A program made the position numbers and the translations under genes. A DNA stretch of 64,000 nucleotides from Nonomuraea jiangxiensis (GTDB taxonomy: Bacteria; Actinomycetota; Actinomycetes; Streptosporangiales; Streptosporangiaceae), in assembly GCF_900099965.1 (NCBI RefSeq), contig NZ_FNDJ01000019.1:1-64000 (forward strand), written 5' to 3'. Positions 8,474-16,824 of this stretch are shown here, piece after piece. The stretch's first letter is position 1, and each line of letters begins with the position of its first letter. The notes under the pieces were generated by a model, which was given only the letters and a program-made list of their open reading frames with translations, did no database searches and had not been told where the DNA came from.

Positions 8474-9805
8474 TCAATTCGACGGCATTGTTGCGGAGAT
8501 TTTCCCGGCCGCGGCGGCCAGCCCCCTACGGCCGGGGAGAACGAGATTACCGTCGGTCACCAGCATGAACCGCTCCAGCTCCGGCACGACCACGTGCACG
8601 GCGGTGACCCCGCGGGGAAGGACGCCGGCCGTGCGGTGGTAGGCGGTGCAGCCCCGCGCGGCCAGCATCGCGGTCACCTTCCGCACCTGCCCGCCGGGCG
8701 GCCCGGCGGTCGCGGCGGCGCGCGGGAAGGGCGCCACGCGCGCCGTGCGCAGCGGGCCGGTGAGGTCGAACCGCCCGCAGGCGTGCAGGGCGGGATGCGC
8801 CGCGAGCCCGGCCAGGTCAGCGTGCGCGGGAGCCGCCGGGCGGGGCATGCTCCCGCTCTCGCCGAGCGTGGCCTGGACCAGCTCGGTGAGGGCCCGCCAG
8901 GCGGCGTAGGAGGGGTCGAGCGAGGTCCCGGTGCCGCGCCGGTGCGGGCGGCCGGCGGTGGGCGCCGTGTACGCCAGCATCGTCGGCACCCCGACGTCAC
9001 TGGTGATGTCCAGGAGGTGCACCGGCGCTCCGGTGAGCTCACCGGCCGTCGCGTACGCCCGCGCCGGGCCGGGTGGCAGCGTCGCCGGGTCGATCAGCGT
9101 GGGCCGGAAGCCCTCCGCGCCCAGAAAGGCCCGTACCAGGAGCAGGGACAGGGCGTCGCGTTCGATCACCTCGTTGAGGGCGTGCAGCAGCGCCTCGGCG
9201 GCGGTGACGCCGGCGGCCGAGCCGCTGTTGCAGCTGTAGCGCATCAGATGGGTGTAGTCGCAGTCGTCTCCGGCCCGCTCGCGCAGCCGGGCGGCCCCGG
9301 CCTCGACGTACCAGGGAGCGAACAGGAACAGCGGCACCAGCGCCTCCCGTCCCCCGCCGAGCGGGCGGTAACGCAGGCAGGCCATCCGCCGGCCGGGCAT
9401 CCTGGCCAGCAGCAGGGCCGTGGCGTCCGTACGCAGGGGACCCGCGGCGATCGCGGCGGGCGGGGCCGGCTCCACGGCCGCGGGGTCGAAGCGGGCCGGA
9501 CCGGTGAGATAGTGCTCGACCGCCTCGAACAGCGCGCCCACCCGGGCCTCCGCCGGGCGGCCCTTCCCCATCCCGCACGCGGCCGGCCCGGCGTCCCCGT
9601 CGAGCAGCTCGCACCACCAGGCGGTCGGGTCGCGCCCCGCGCCGACGTCCGCGAGCTCCGCCCGCAGGCCCAGCGCGGCCAGCGCCGCCGCCGCCCGCCG
9701 GTCGGCCTCGCCCACCGGCACTTCCCGCTCCACCTCACCGGGACAGGCGTCACCGGGAGGGGCGTTACCGAGAGCGACGCCGGCCGGATGCGCTCTAGTC
9801 CTCAC
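8474..9805 (-). CDS. YcaO-domain cyclodehydratase-like ATP-dependent enzyme
   Basis: 443 residues. The YcaO ATP/Mg-binding signature is visible: GMGKGRPAEARVGALFEAVE, SCNSGSAAGVTAAEALLHAL followed by NEVIERDA, and C-terminal HVVVPELERF. YcaO enzymes activate backbone amides with ATP to make azolines, thioamides or amidines in ribosomal peptides, or thioamides in proteins. No E1-like partner (ocin-ThiF), TfuA or dehydrogenase is adjacent, so this is a stand-alone YcaO. The start is GTG at 9805, overlapping the stop of a 41-codon gene by 11 nt. This implies translational coupling and suggests the peptide is its substrate. The first 30 residues are poorly conserved, so a later start is possible. 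Confidence 0.8.
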   Translation of the reverse strand: MRTRAHPAGVALGNAPPGDACPGEVEREVPVGEADRRAAAALAALGLRAELADVGAGRDPTAWWCELLDGDAGPAACGMGKGRPAEARVGALFEAVEHYLTGPARFDPAAVEPAPPAAIAAGPLRTDATALLLARMPGRRMACLRYRPLGGGREALVPLFLFAPWYVEAGAARLRERAGDDCDYTHLMRYSCNSGSAAGVTAAEALLHALNEVIERDALSLLLVRAFLGAEGFRPTLIDPATLPPGPARAYATAGELTGAPVHLLDITSDVGVPTMLAYTAPTAGRPHRRGTGTSLDPSYAAWRALTELVQATLGESGSMPRPAAPAHADLAGLAAHPALHACGRFDLTGPLRTARVAPFPRAAATAGPPGGQVRKVTAMLAARGCTAYHRTAGVLPRGVTAVHVVVPELERFMLVTDGNLVLPGRRGLAAAAGKISATMPSN

Positions 9806-9920
9806 TATCGCCCGTCATCGTGGACAGCAGTTCTTCGAGCCGGTCGAGTTCGGCCCCGGTCAACCGCTGTTCCCGGGTGTCGAGCGATTCCACCTTCACG
9901 TAGTCCACGACGTTTCCCAT
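9795..9920 (-). CDS. 41-residue peptide, candidate substrate of the YcaO enzyme
   Basis: Reads MGNVVDYVKVESLDTREQ, continues RLTGAELDRLEELLS and ends TMTGDSED. It has its own strong ribosome-binding site (GGGGAGG, 7 nt before ATG) and an AT-rich promoter, and its stop overlaps the YcaO start. An amphipathic leader-like helix (AELDRLEELL) precedes a short Ser/Thr/Gly tail that could be a core. It has no cysteine, so thiazole formation is excluded; oxazoline or thioamide chemistry remains possible. I do not recognise a known precursor family. It could instead be a small regulatory partner. Confidence 0.6.
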   Translation of the reverse strand: MGNVVDYVKVESLDTREQRLTGAELDRLEELLSTMTGDSED

Positions 9921-10000
9921 GAGGCCTCCCCTCACGTTTCTTCCTCCAATGGTAGCTCCAGCTCGATAAAGCACTGGAAAATCAGAAAAATCATCATTTG

Positions 10001-10031
10001 ATAATACGTTTGCCCTTTAAAGGGCTTGCAA
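10001..10031 (-). promoter_or_regulatory. Promoter with palindromic operator for the peptide-YcaO operon
   Basis: On the minus strand TTGCAA (10026-10031) and TATTAT (10001-10006) lie 19 bp apart. The spacer holds a perfect 14-bp palindrome, GCCCTTTAAAGGGC (10012-10025). The tract from about 9950 to 10030 is strikingly AT-rich for this genome. The palindrome between -35 and -10 fits a repressor site. Confidence 0.55.
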
Positions 10032-10050
10032 GCGGCAGGGCGGCGAGCGG

Positions 10051-10335
10051 TCACCCGACCGGGTGCAGCAGCACGGCCAGCGGATCGGCCAGCCTGGGCG
10101 GGGGCTCGTCGGGCACCGTGAAGACCCGCCCGCCGCCGTCGCCCACGGTGATCCGGTAGGTGATCAGGTCCGCGCCCACTTCCCCGCCTCCCTCCCGGGC
10201 CACGGCGGCCTCGATGGCGGCCAGCGCGCCGTACACCCTGGCGGCCGCCGGCGCGGGCAGCTCGTCGGTGTCGTAACCGGCGACGGTCTCCTGCAGGCCG
10301 GCGAAGCCGCCGGCCCGCTCGATCCGTACTTTCAT
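10051..10335 (-). CDS. Emfourin-type protealysin inhibitor
   Basis: 94 residues, beginning MKVRIERAGGFAGLQE, then a YDTDELP turn, a helix (AAARVYGALAAIEAA), DLITYRITVGDGGG and a C-terminal PLAVLLHP. This matches emfourin, the small cytoplasmic inhibitor of protealysin-like M4 peptidases, which in Serratia is encoded next to protealysin. Here it lies 29 bp downstream of an M4 peptidase gene on the same strand, so the pair is probably co-transcribed and the protein should occlude the active site of its neighbour. There is no signal peptide, consistent with action in the cytoplasm. Confidence 0.8.
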   Translation of the reverse strand: MKVRIERAGGFAGLQETVAGYDTDELPAPAAARVYGALAAIEAAVAREGGGEVGADLITYRITVGDGGGRVFTVPDEPPPRLADPLAVLLHPVG

Positions 10336-10364
10336 GTCGGACTCCCCGGCTCACGCGGCGGGGG

Positions 10365-11837
10365 TCACTTGAACGCCTTCTTCAGCGCCTTCAGCTCCGC
10401 GGCCAGGATGTCGTCGTCGGACAGTTCCCCCCGGGCCATCAGCCTGTCCGTGCCGATGACCTGGAACTCGGGCATCTGCATGGTGCCGCAGCAGGTCGAC
10501 CGATCCTGTACGGCACGCAGGCTCGCGGACGCCGTGTCGGCCGCCTTCACCGTGGTCACGTCCTTGGCGGCCTTGCCGTCGCCGGTGTAGTCGGCGTTCA
10601 TGAGCTCCATCTCACCGGACAGCACCTTGGTGAACGGCGTGGGCGAGGTCACCACCTCGCGTACGGCGAACCGGTTGCGGATGAAGGTCCGGTAGATGTT
10701 GGGATCCTGCTGCGCGGCCGAGACCTGCAGCATCTGGTTGACCACGTCGGTGTAGGTGGCCCCGGTGTCAGGCGCCTTGACGATGGCCTTGAACAGCAGC
10801 TTGCACAGCCGGTCCGCGACCTCCATGAGGATCATGGTGGGGCTCTTGACCATGCCCTGCTTGATGCTTTCGTGCGCGTAGATGTCGGCCAGCACGTCGT
10901 AGATGCCGCCGGTGAACACCTGCGAGATCGCGTGCACCTCGTTGCCGACCTCGCTCAGCTTGAGGTCGTTGTCGGCGTTGCGCAGGCCGAACGGCAGGCC
11001 GAGCGACGCGCCGAACTGCTCGGCCAGGCACGACAGAAACGACTTGGCGTGCAGGTTGGCCTTGGTGAGCGCGACGAGCGCCTCGGCCTGGTCCGGCTCC
11101 GACAGCGCCAGGAAGATGGCGGTCAGGTCGCCGAAGGACTCGTGCAGCCCCCCGGTCTGCGGCGGGTTGTCCGCGCCCAGCCAGCCCGGCTTGAGCCCGT
11201 CGAGGACCGCGTGACCGGTCTCGTGGGCCACGATGTCCAGCGAGCGGCAGGTGAAGACCTCCTGCTCGGCGCCCTTCGGGGTGAAGTGGAGGAACTTCAG
11301 GGCCTTGGACGTCCTGGTGTAGAAGGCGTTGGCACCGACCCCGCCATGCGGGAAGATCGTGAGCCGGTCGATGTTCCCGCCGGTGTTCCAGGCGAACGGG
11401 AGCGGGTCGCCGCCGTTGTGGCGCTGGTACATCGTCAGCGTCTCGCGGACGACCGCGTACGTGTGCGCGCAGTCGAACTCCGGCGAGTTCGGGGTGAAGA
11501 CGAAGTCCCCGTTGACCCCGCGCTTCACCGGGGTGGTGCCGGCCAGTTCGGTGGTGAGCCGGGCGTCGGTGGGCCCGTTGAGCACGGCGCTGGGAATGAA
11601 GATCGCCCTGACGCCCAGCTCGGCGACGCTGGGATCCTGCTTGTAGACGAGGATCCGGGGCCCGACGATCGGCGCGAGCGGGATCGGGGTCGAGGTCGGC
11701 AGCGGGCGCGGGGCGGGCACCACGTCCATCGTGAAGGGAGGCTGGAGCGTGCGCGTGGTCGATTCGGCCACGGCCACTCCCATGATTTCGCGGCGTTCCG
11801 GGGTGATGACCTTGTCCCCGGTGTCGTGATTGATCAT
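10365..11837 (-). CDS. Protealysin-like M4 family zinc metallopeptidase
   Basis: 490 residues. Zinc motif HETGH (about 205-209), third ligand Glu in GGLHESFGD (about 233), and the acid/base-region histidine in EVHAISQVFTGGIYD (about 302). There is no signal peptide. The N-terminus has the short propeptide style of protealysins (a PP element in RTLQPPF) rather than the long thermolysin propeptide. The last 100 residues form an extra tail with paired cysteines (STCCGTMQM) and an acidic end. ATG at 11837 is chosen because GGGGAAGAG lies 9 nt upstream; the frame is open for 19 more codons. The adjacent emfourin gene supports a protealysin-type, initially intracellular protease. Confidence 0.82.
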   Translation of the reverse strand: MINHDTGDKVITPERREIMGVAVAESTTRTLQPPFTMDVVPAPRPLPTSTPIPLAPIVGPRILVYKQDPSVAELGVRAIFIPSAVLNGPTDARLTTELAGTTPVKRGVNGDFVFTPNSPEFDCAHTYAVVRETLTMYQRHNGGDPLPFAWNTGGNIDRLTIFPHGGVGANAFYTRTSKALKFLHFTPKGAEQEVFTCRSLDIVAHETGHAVLDGLKPGWLGADNPPQTGGLHESFGDLTAIFLALSEPDQAEALVALTKANLHAKSFLSCLAEQFGASLGLPFGLRNADNDLKLSEVGNEVHAISQVFTGGIYDVLADIYAHESIKQGMVKSPTMILMEVADRLCKLLFKAIVKAPDTGATYTDVVNQMLQVSAAQQDPNIYRTFIRNRFAVREVVTSPTPFTKVLSGEMELMNADYTGDGKAAKDVTTVKAADTASASLRAVQDRSTCCGTMQMPEFQVIGTDRLMARGELSDDDILAAELKALKKAFK

Positions 11838-12006
11838 TCGCTCGTCTCTTCCCCTGCGGTCCGGCTCGCGGATCATTCCGGCGAATCCCGTCAATGGGGA
11901 CGCGCTTCTCGGAGCCTCCCCCGCGCCGGATCAGCACTCGCACACGGGATTTCCAAGGTTCGGCCAGACTTGCCGGCCGAGGCCGTGCCTGCCCCAGACT
12001 GTTCGC

Positions 12007-13284
12007 ATGCCGTCTGACCAGTACGGAAGCACGGCGATCGTGCTCTTCAACCGGGACCTGCGGGTGCACGACCACCCGGCCCTCGCCGCCGCCTGCGAGC
12101 GGGCCGAGCGGGTGGTGCCGCTGTTCGTGCTGGACCCGGCCGTGCCGGCGGGTCAGCGGACCGGCTTCCTGCTGGAGTGCCTGGCCGACCTGCGGGCCTC
12201 GCTGCGGGAGCGCGGCGGTGAGCTGTTCGTACGGCACGGCGACACCGTCCGCGAGACCATGAGGCTGGCCGCCGAGCTGGGCACGGAGACCGTCTACGCC
12301 AGTGCCGACGTCAGCTCGTTCGCCAGGCGGCGGGAGGAGCGCCTGGCCGCCGAGCGGATCGAGTTCCTGTGCTTCCCCGGCGTCACCGTCGTGCCCCCTG
12401 ACGAGCTGCGGCCCTCGGGCGGCGGCGACCACTACCGGGTCTTCACCCCCTACTGGCGCGAGTGGACCCGCCGTAACAGGCGCTGGCAGCTAGCGCCTCC
12501 CCGCAAGATACGCACGCCACCGGGCCTGGACGCCGGCCCTCTGCCCGCCGGCCGGCCGCACCCGGGCATGCCCGGCGGCGAGTCGCAGGCCCGCGACCGT
12601 GCCGCGCGGTGGTTGCGGCAGGGCCTGAGCGGCTACGCCGACGGGCACGACGACCTGGCGGGCGACCGTACGTCCCGGCTCAGCCCGTATCTGCGCTTCG
12701 GGTGCCTGTCGCCGCTGGAGCTGGCCTGCCGGGCCGGGCACAGCGTGGACTTCGTCCGCCAGCTCTGCTGGCGGGACTTCCACCACCAGGTGACGTACGC
12801 GTTCCCGCGGATCAACCGGGAGAACTACCGCCACCCCGAACGACGCTGGCGGCACGACCAGGAGGCGCTGCAGGCGTGGCAGGCCGGCATGACGGGCTTG
12901 CCCATCGTGGACGCGGGCATGCGCCAGCTGCTCGCCGAGGGCTGGATGCACAACCGGGCCCGCCTGATCGTGGCCGCCTACCTCATCAGGCATCTCGGCG
13001 TCGACTGGCGGGACGGCGCCTGGCATTTCTGGCGGCACCTGCTGGACGGCGACGTGGCCAACAACTTCGGCAACTGGCAGTGGGTCGCGGGCACCGGCAA
13101 CGACACCCGGCCCAACCGCGGCTTCAACCCGCTGCGCCAGGCCAGGCGCTACGACCCGGCGGGCGACTACGTGCGCCGCTACGTGCCCGAGCTCGCCGGC
13201 CTGCCCGCCGCCCACGTCCACGAGCCGTGGCGGCTGCCGAACCCGCCCGCCGGCTATCCCGCCCGGCTGGACGGCACCGACTGA
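12007..13284 (+). CDS. phrB: Deoxyribodipyrimidine photolyase (class I CPD photolyase)
   Basis: 425 residues; repairs UV-induced cyclobutane pyrimidine dimers using blue light. The N-terminal antenna domain reads IVLFNRDLRVHDHPALAAA. The C-terminal FAD domain has TSRLSPYLRFGCLSP, LCWRDFHHQVT, GLPIVDAGMRQL, MHNRARLIVA and NNFGNWQWVAGTGND, including Trp residues of the electron-transfer chain. Length is normal. The start at ATG 12007 puts the conserved domain within 10 residues. The 3' end overlaps the convergent SDR-DUF2867 gene by 31 nt; such oxidoreductases are often next to photolyases. Confidence 0.92.
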   Translation: MPSDQYGSTAIVLFNRDLRVHDHPALAAACERAERVVPLFVLDPAVPAGQRTGFLLECLADLRASLRERGGELFVRHGDTVRETMRLAAELGTETVYASADVSSFARRREERLAAERIEFLCFPGVTVVPPDELRPSGGGDHYRVFTPYWREWTRRNRRWQLAPPRKIRTPPGLDAGPLPAGRPHPGMPGGESQARDRAARWLRQGLSGYADGHDDLAGDRTSRLSPYLRFGCLSPLELACRAGHSVDFVRQLCWRDFHHQVTYAFPRINRENYRHPERRWRHDQEALQAWQAGMTGLPIVDAGMRQLLAEGWMHNRARLIVAAYLIRHLGVDWRDGAWHFWRHLLDGDVANNFGNWQWVAGTGNDTRPNRGFNPLRQARRYDPAGDYVRRYVPELAGLPAAHVHEPWRLPNPPAGYPARLDGTD

Positions 13285-14750
13285 TCTCCGGCGGCCTGCC
13301 GACGGACCGCGGCCTTGGCCACGTTGACGGGCATGCGCCCGAAGATCAGGCCGTGGAACGGGAAGATCGCCCACCAGTAGAGGTGCCCGAGCAGGCCGTG
13401 CGGGTAGAAGATCGCCCGCTGCCGGTAGTACGTACGGCCGGCGCGGCGGGAGACGCTCAGCTCCAGCCAGGCCAGCCCCGGCAGCCGCATCTCGGCCCGG
13501 AGCCGGAGCAGCCGGCCGGGCAGCACCTCCTCCACCCGCCAGAAGTCGACGGTCTCGCCCACGCGCAACCGGTCGGCGTCCCGTCGCCCGCGGCGCAGCC
13601 CGACCCCGCCGAACAGTCCGTCCAGCAGGCCGCGCAGACGCCAGGCGCCCGGCAGGGAGTACCAGCCGTTACGGCCGCCGATCCCCTCGATGACCTGCCA
13701 CAACGCCTCCGGCTCCGCGTCCACCCGGGTGTCCCGGCAGTCGACGTAGAGGCTGCCGCCGGCCCAGTCAGGGTCGGTCGGCAGCGGATCGCTCGGGGTG
13801 CCGGGTGTGGAGGCCGAGGACCAGCGGGTGGCGACCTTGGCCTCCTTGATCTTCTTGAGCGCCAGCGAGACGGCCGCGGGAAAGCCGATCAGGCCTTCCT
13901 CGGGATCGGGTACGTAACGGGCGATGTCGTGCTCGCCGCAGACCGCCTCGTTGCGCAGCGACTCGACCAGCGGGCGCGCGATGCCCGCCGGAACCGGCGT
14001 GACCAGGCCCACCCACAGGCTCGACAACCTCGGGGTGAGCACCTTCACCGGGATGATCACGCGCCGGGGCAGCCCGGCCACGGCCGCGTACCCCTGGATC
14101 ATCTCGGCGTAGGTGAGCACGTCCGGGCCGCCGAGGTCGAACCCGCGGTTGACCTCCCCTGGCACGCTCGCCCAGGCGGTGAGATAGCGCAGCACGTCGC
14201 GTACGGCGATGGGCTGCGTACGGCTCTGCACCCAGCGCGGCGTCGTCATGACCGGCAGCCGCTCGGTCAGGTGGCGCAACATCTCGAAGGACGCCGAGCC
14301 GGAACCGATGATCACCGCGGCCCGCAGCACCACGGCCGGCACGCCCGAGCGCAGGAAGATCCCGGCCACCTCGGCCCTGGACCGCAGGTGCGGGGAGAGC
14401 GGCCCGCCCGGGTCGAGGCCGCCGAGGTAGACGATGCGCCGCACCCCGGCCCGCTCGGCCGCCGCCGCGAAGGTCCCGGCCGCCCTGCGGTCGTTCTCGG
14501 CGAACTGCCCGGTGCCGCCCATGGTGTGGATCAGGTAGTAGGCCACCTCGATGCCGTCGAGCGCCGCCCGTGTCCGGGCGGGATCGGTGGCGTCCGCCTC
14601 GACGACCCGTACCCGCTCCGCCCAGGGCAGGTCCCGCAACCGCTCCGGCGAGCGGGCCATGCAGCGGACCTCGTGGCCGGCCGCGAGCAGCTCGGGCACC
14701 AGCCGGCCGCCGATGTAACCGGTCGCCCCGGTCACCAGACAACGCGCCAT
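13254..14750 (-). CDS. NAD(P)-binding SDR protein with C-terminal DUF2867 domain
   Basis: 498 residues. The atypical SDR domain (1-290) opens with CLVTGATGYIGGRLVPELL, a TGxxGxxG dinucleotide site, and contains AYYLIHTMGG and RIVYLGGLDPGG. The C-terminal DUF2867 part (about 330-490) is an SRPBCC-like pocket containing RLRVGETVDFWRVEEV. The family is common in actinomycetes near photolyase or carotenoid genes; its reaction is unknown. The start is ATG 14750, just before the Rossmann motif; the frame is open 15 codons further. It converges on, and slightly overlaps, the photolyase gene. Confidence 0.8.
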   Translation of the reverse strand: MARCLVTGATGYIGGRLVPELLAAGHEVRCMARSPERLRDLPWAERVRVVEADATDPARTRAALDGIEVAYYLIHTMGGTGQFAENDRRAAGTFAAAAERAGVRRIVYLGGLDPGGPLSPHLRSRAEVAGIFLRSGVPAVVLRAAVIIGSGSASFEMLRHLTERLPVMTTPRWVQSRTQPIAVRDVLRYLTAWASVPGEVNRGFDLGGPDVLTYAEMIQGYAAVAGLPRRVIIPVKVLTPRLSSLWVGLVTPVPAGIARPLVESLRNEAVCGEHDIARYVPDPEEGLIGFPAAVSLALKKIKEAKVATRWSSASTPGTPSDPLPTDPDWAGGSLYVDCRDTRVDAEPEALWQVIEGIGGRNGWYSLPGAWRLRGLLDGLFGGVGLRRGRRDADRLRVGETVDFWRVEEVLPGRLLRLRAEMRLPGLAWLELSVSRRAGRTYYRQRAIFYPHGLLGHLYWWAIFPFHGLIFGRMPVNVAKAAVRRQAAGDQSVPSSRAG

Positions 14751-14898
14751 CTTCTCGCCCTCCCCGCTCCTGAGACCTCTTTTCTCCGGTTCCATCAGGG
14801 ATCGCGGGATATCGGAATGCCGGGCAAAGCTCTCTTTGCCGGCACGGCCCAGCGCGGTCCGGTCGGCGGCCTATCGGGGAGGAGCGCCGCCCGGGCTC

Positions 14899-15567
14899 TC
14901 AGGGAGCCGGGTCCAGCAGGGGCGCGAGGTCGGCGACCGCGTGCGCGCGGTGCAGGTCGAGGGTGGTGACGGCCTCGTCGGCACTGCGCCGCCGCAGCGC
15001 GTCGAGCGTGGCCCGGTGCTCCTTGACCACCCGCTCGCGGTTGCCCGGATCGCCGTAGTACATCGAGCGGTAGGCGTCGGTCGCGTCCCACAGGGTCCTG
15101 ATCAGGCGGGCCAGCCGGGGCATGCCCGCGCGGTCGAACAACGTCATGTGGAACAGCCGGTTGGCGGCGGCCATGGCCGGCACGTCGCCGGCCGCGGCGG
15201 CCCGCTCGACCTCCTCCTGGGCCGACTCCAGCCGGTCGAGGTCGGCGTCGGTGAGGCGGGCGACCGCCCGGCGCACGGCCTCCTCCTCCAGCAGCTCCCG
15301 GATGCGGTAGACCTCGCGCAGGTCGTCGAGCGAGAGCGTCTCGACGAAGTAGCCCCGGTGGGCCTCGTATGCCACCAGGCCCTCGCCCTGCAACATCTTG
15401 AGCGCCTCACGCAGGGGGACGCGGCTGACCTGGAGCTCCTCGGCCAGCGCGTCCTGCCGGATCGGGGCGCCGGGCCGCAGCCGGCCGCTGGTGATGGCGC
15501 GGCGCAGCTCGGCCAGCACGAACTGCTGGGCCGTGGGCGGCCTGCGTCGTGCCTGGTCCGGACTCAT
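14899..15567 (-). CDS. GntR family regulator, FadR/FCD subfamily
   Basis: 222 residues. Winged helix (about 12-75) with AITSGRLRPGAPIRQDALAE and SRVPLREALKMLQGEGLV; the C-terminal FCD domain (about 80-210) carries metal-binding histidines (LFHMTLF, VVKEHRATLDAL, DLHRAHAV). It overlaps the upstream CoA-transferase gene by 4 nt (ATGA), so the two form one operon. The ligand is probably an organic acid or acyl-CoA from the same pathway. A likely target is the divergent control region at 16781-16807. Confidence 0.85.
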   Translation of the reverse strand: MSPDQARRRPPTAQQFVLAELRRAITSGRLRPGAPIRQDALAEELQVSRVPLREALKMLQGEGLVAYEAHRGYFVETLSLDDLREVYRIRELLEEEAVRRAVARLTDADLDRLESAQEEVERAAAAGDVPAMAAANRLFHMTLFDRAGMPRLARLIRTLWDATDAYRSMYYGDPGNRERVVKEHRATLDALRRRSADEAVTTLDLHRAHAVADLAPLLDPAP

Positions 15568-16724
15568 CGCCCCAATATCTCACGAAGCCATGCGTCATCC
15601 GCTCCGAGCCGGGGAGGCGGGCGCCGGTAGGAGGGCGGGGTGGCGCTGAGGCGCAGCGGGTTCGCGACCTGGCCGGTCCCCTCGATCCGTACGGACGGCT
15701 CCAGGCCGAGCTCCTCGGCCAGGGCGAAGGCGGCGGCCAGGTCGTTGATCGGGCCGCACGGCACCCCGGCCTCGGTGAGCGCCGCGAACCACTCGTCCGC
15801 CGGCCGGCCGGCCAGCGTGGCGTTCAGCTCGGCGACCAGCGGGACCCGGGCGGCCACCCGGCCCGCGTTGGTGGCGTACCGGGGGTCCTCGGCGAGGTCG
15901 GCGCGGTCCAGCACCGCGCAGAGGGCGCGGAACTGGCGGTCGTTTCCCGCCGCGATCACAATGGCGCGGTCGGCGGCCTGGAAGACCTCGTACGGCACGA
16001 TGCTCGGATGCCGGTTGCCCATGGCGCGCGGCACGACCCCGGCGGCGGCGTAGGCGGAGGAGTGGTTGGTCAGCGCCGACAGGAGGGAGGTCAGCAGGGA
16101 GACCTCGACGCGCTGGCCGGCGCCCGGCTCGGGGTCGCCGCCGAAGACGCGCCCGCCGCTGCCGGTGTGGTCGCGGTGGTGGAGCGCGGCCAGGATGCCG
16201 ACGGCGGCGTGCAGGCCGGTGATCACGTCCACCACCGCCACGCCCGCCTTCGTCCCCGGCCCGTCCGGCTCGCCGGTGACGCTCATCAGCCCGCCCACGG
16301 CCTGCGCGATCAGGTCGTAGCCGGGCAGCCCGGCCCCCGCCCCCGACCCGAACCCCGTGATCGAGCAGTACACCAGTCCCGGGTTGAGCTCCCGCAGCGC
16401 CTCGTAGCCGAGGCCGAACCGGTCCATCGTGCCCGGCCGGAAGTTCTCCACGAGCACGTCCGCCCGCGCCGCGAGGGCACGCGCCACCTCGACGTCCGCC
16501 CGCAGGTCCAGCGCGATCGAGCGCTTGTTGCGGTTGACGCCGAGGAAGTACGTGGCCTCGCCCCCGGCGTACGGCGGCCCCCAGGCGCGGGTCTCGTCCC
16601 CGAGGCCGGGCTGCTCCACCTTGACCACCTCGGCCCCCAGGTCGGCCAGCAGCATCGTGGCGTAGGGACCGGCCAGCACCCGGCTGAAGTCGGCGACCAG
16701 CACCCCCGACAGCGCGCCCGTCAT
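15564..16724 (-). CDS. Class III (CaiB/BaiF) CoA-transferase
   Basis: 386 residues. The typical opening is GVLVADFSRVLAGPYATMLLADLGAEVVK, then GDETRAWGPPY, FLGVNRNKRSIALDLR, the region with the nucleophilic aspartate (YDLIAQAVGGLMSVTGEPDG) and PIVPYEVFQAADR-like HPSIVPYEVF. It moves CoA between carboxylic acids. It is divergent from a glutaryl-CoA dehydrogenase with about 100 bp between them, which suggests glutarate (or a related dicarboxylate) activation to the acyl-CoA, followed by dehydrogenation. A GntR regulator gene overlaps its 3' end. Confidence 0.87.
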   Translation of the reverse strand: MTGALSGVLVADFSRVLAGPYATMLLADLGAEVVKVEQPGLGDETRAWGPPYAGGEATYFLGVNRNKRSIALDLRADVEVARALAARADVLVENFRPGTMDRFGLGYEALRELNPGLVYCSITGFGSGAGAGLPGYDLIAQAVGGLMSVTGEPDGPGTKAGVAVVDVITGLHAAVGILAALHHRDHTGSGGRVFGGDPEPGAGQRVEVSLLTSLLSALTNHSSAYAAAGVVPRAMGNRHPSIVPYEVFQAADRAIVIAAGNDRQFRALCAVLDRADLAEDPRYATNAGRVAARVPLVAELNATLAGRPADEWFAALTEAGVPCGPINDLAAAFALAEELGLEPSVRIEGTGQVANPLRLSATPPSYRRPPPRLGADDAWLREILGR

Positions 16725-16780
16725 GCGGGCCGCCCGAGCGGATTCACAACATTCATGGTCAGCGCAGCCTAACTGTGCCT

Positions 16781-16807
16781 ATATTGGATTTTCAATATTG
16801 GATCCAA
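16781..16807. promoter_or_regulatory. Operator region between CoA-transferase and acyl-CoA dehydrogenase genes
   Basis: A direct repeat ATATTGGAT occurs at 16781-16789 and 16795-16803 (14-bp period), and the second copy runs into a perfect palindrome TTGGATCCAA (16798-16807). It lies in the divergent intergenic space just before the RBS (ACGGAGGA) of the dehydrogenase. A GntR/FadR-type regulator is the natural reader. Confidence 0.5.
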
Positions 16808-16824
16808 AATACGGAGGATCGCGC

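Noticed and set aside
9932-9997. 21-codon hydrophobic frame (MMIFLIFQCFIEL...) in the leader of the 41-residue peptide gene
   Set aside because: No ribosome-binding site before its ATG pair, and it lies in AT-rich leader DNA. Could be a leader peptide, but nothing beyond the open frame supports it.
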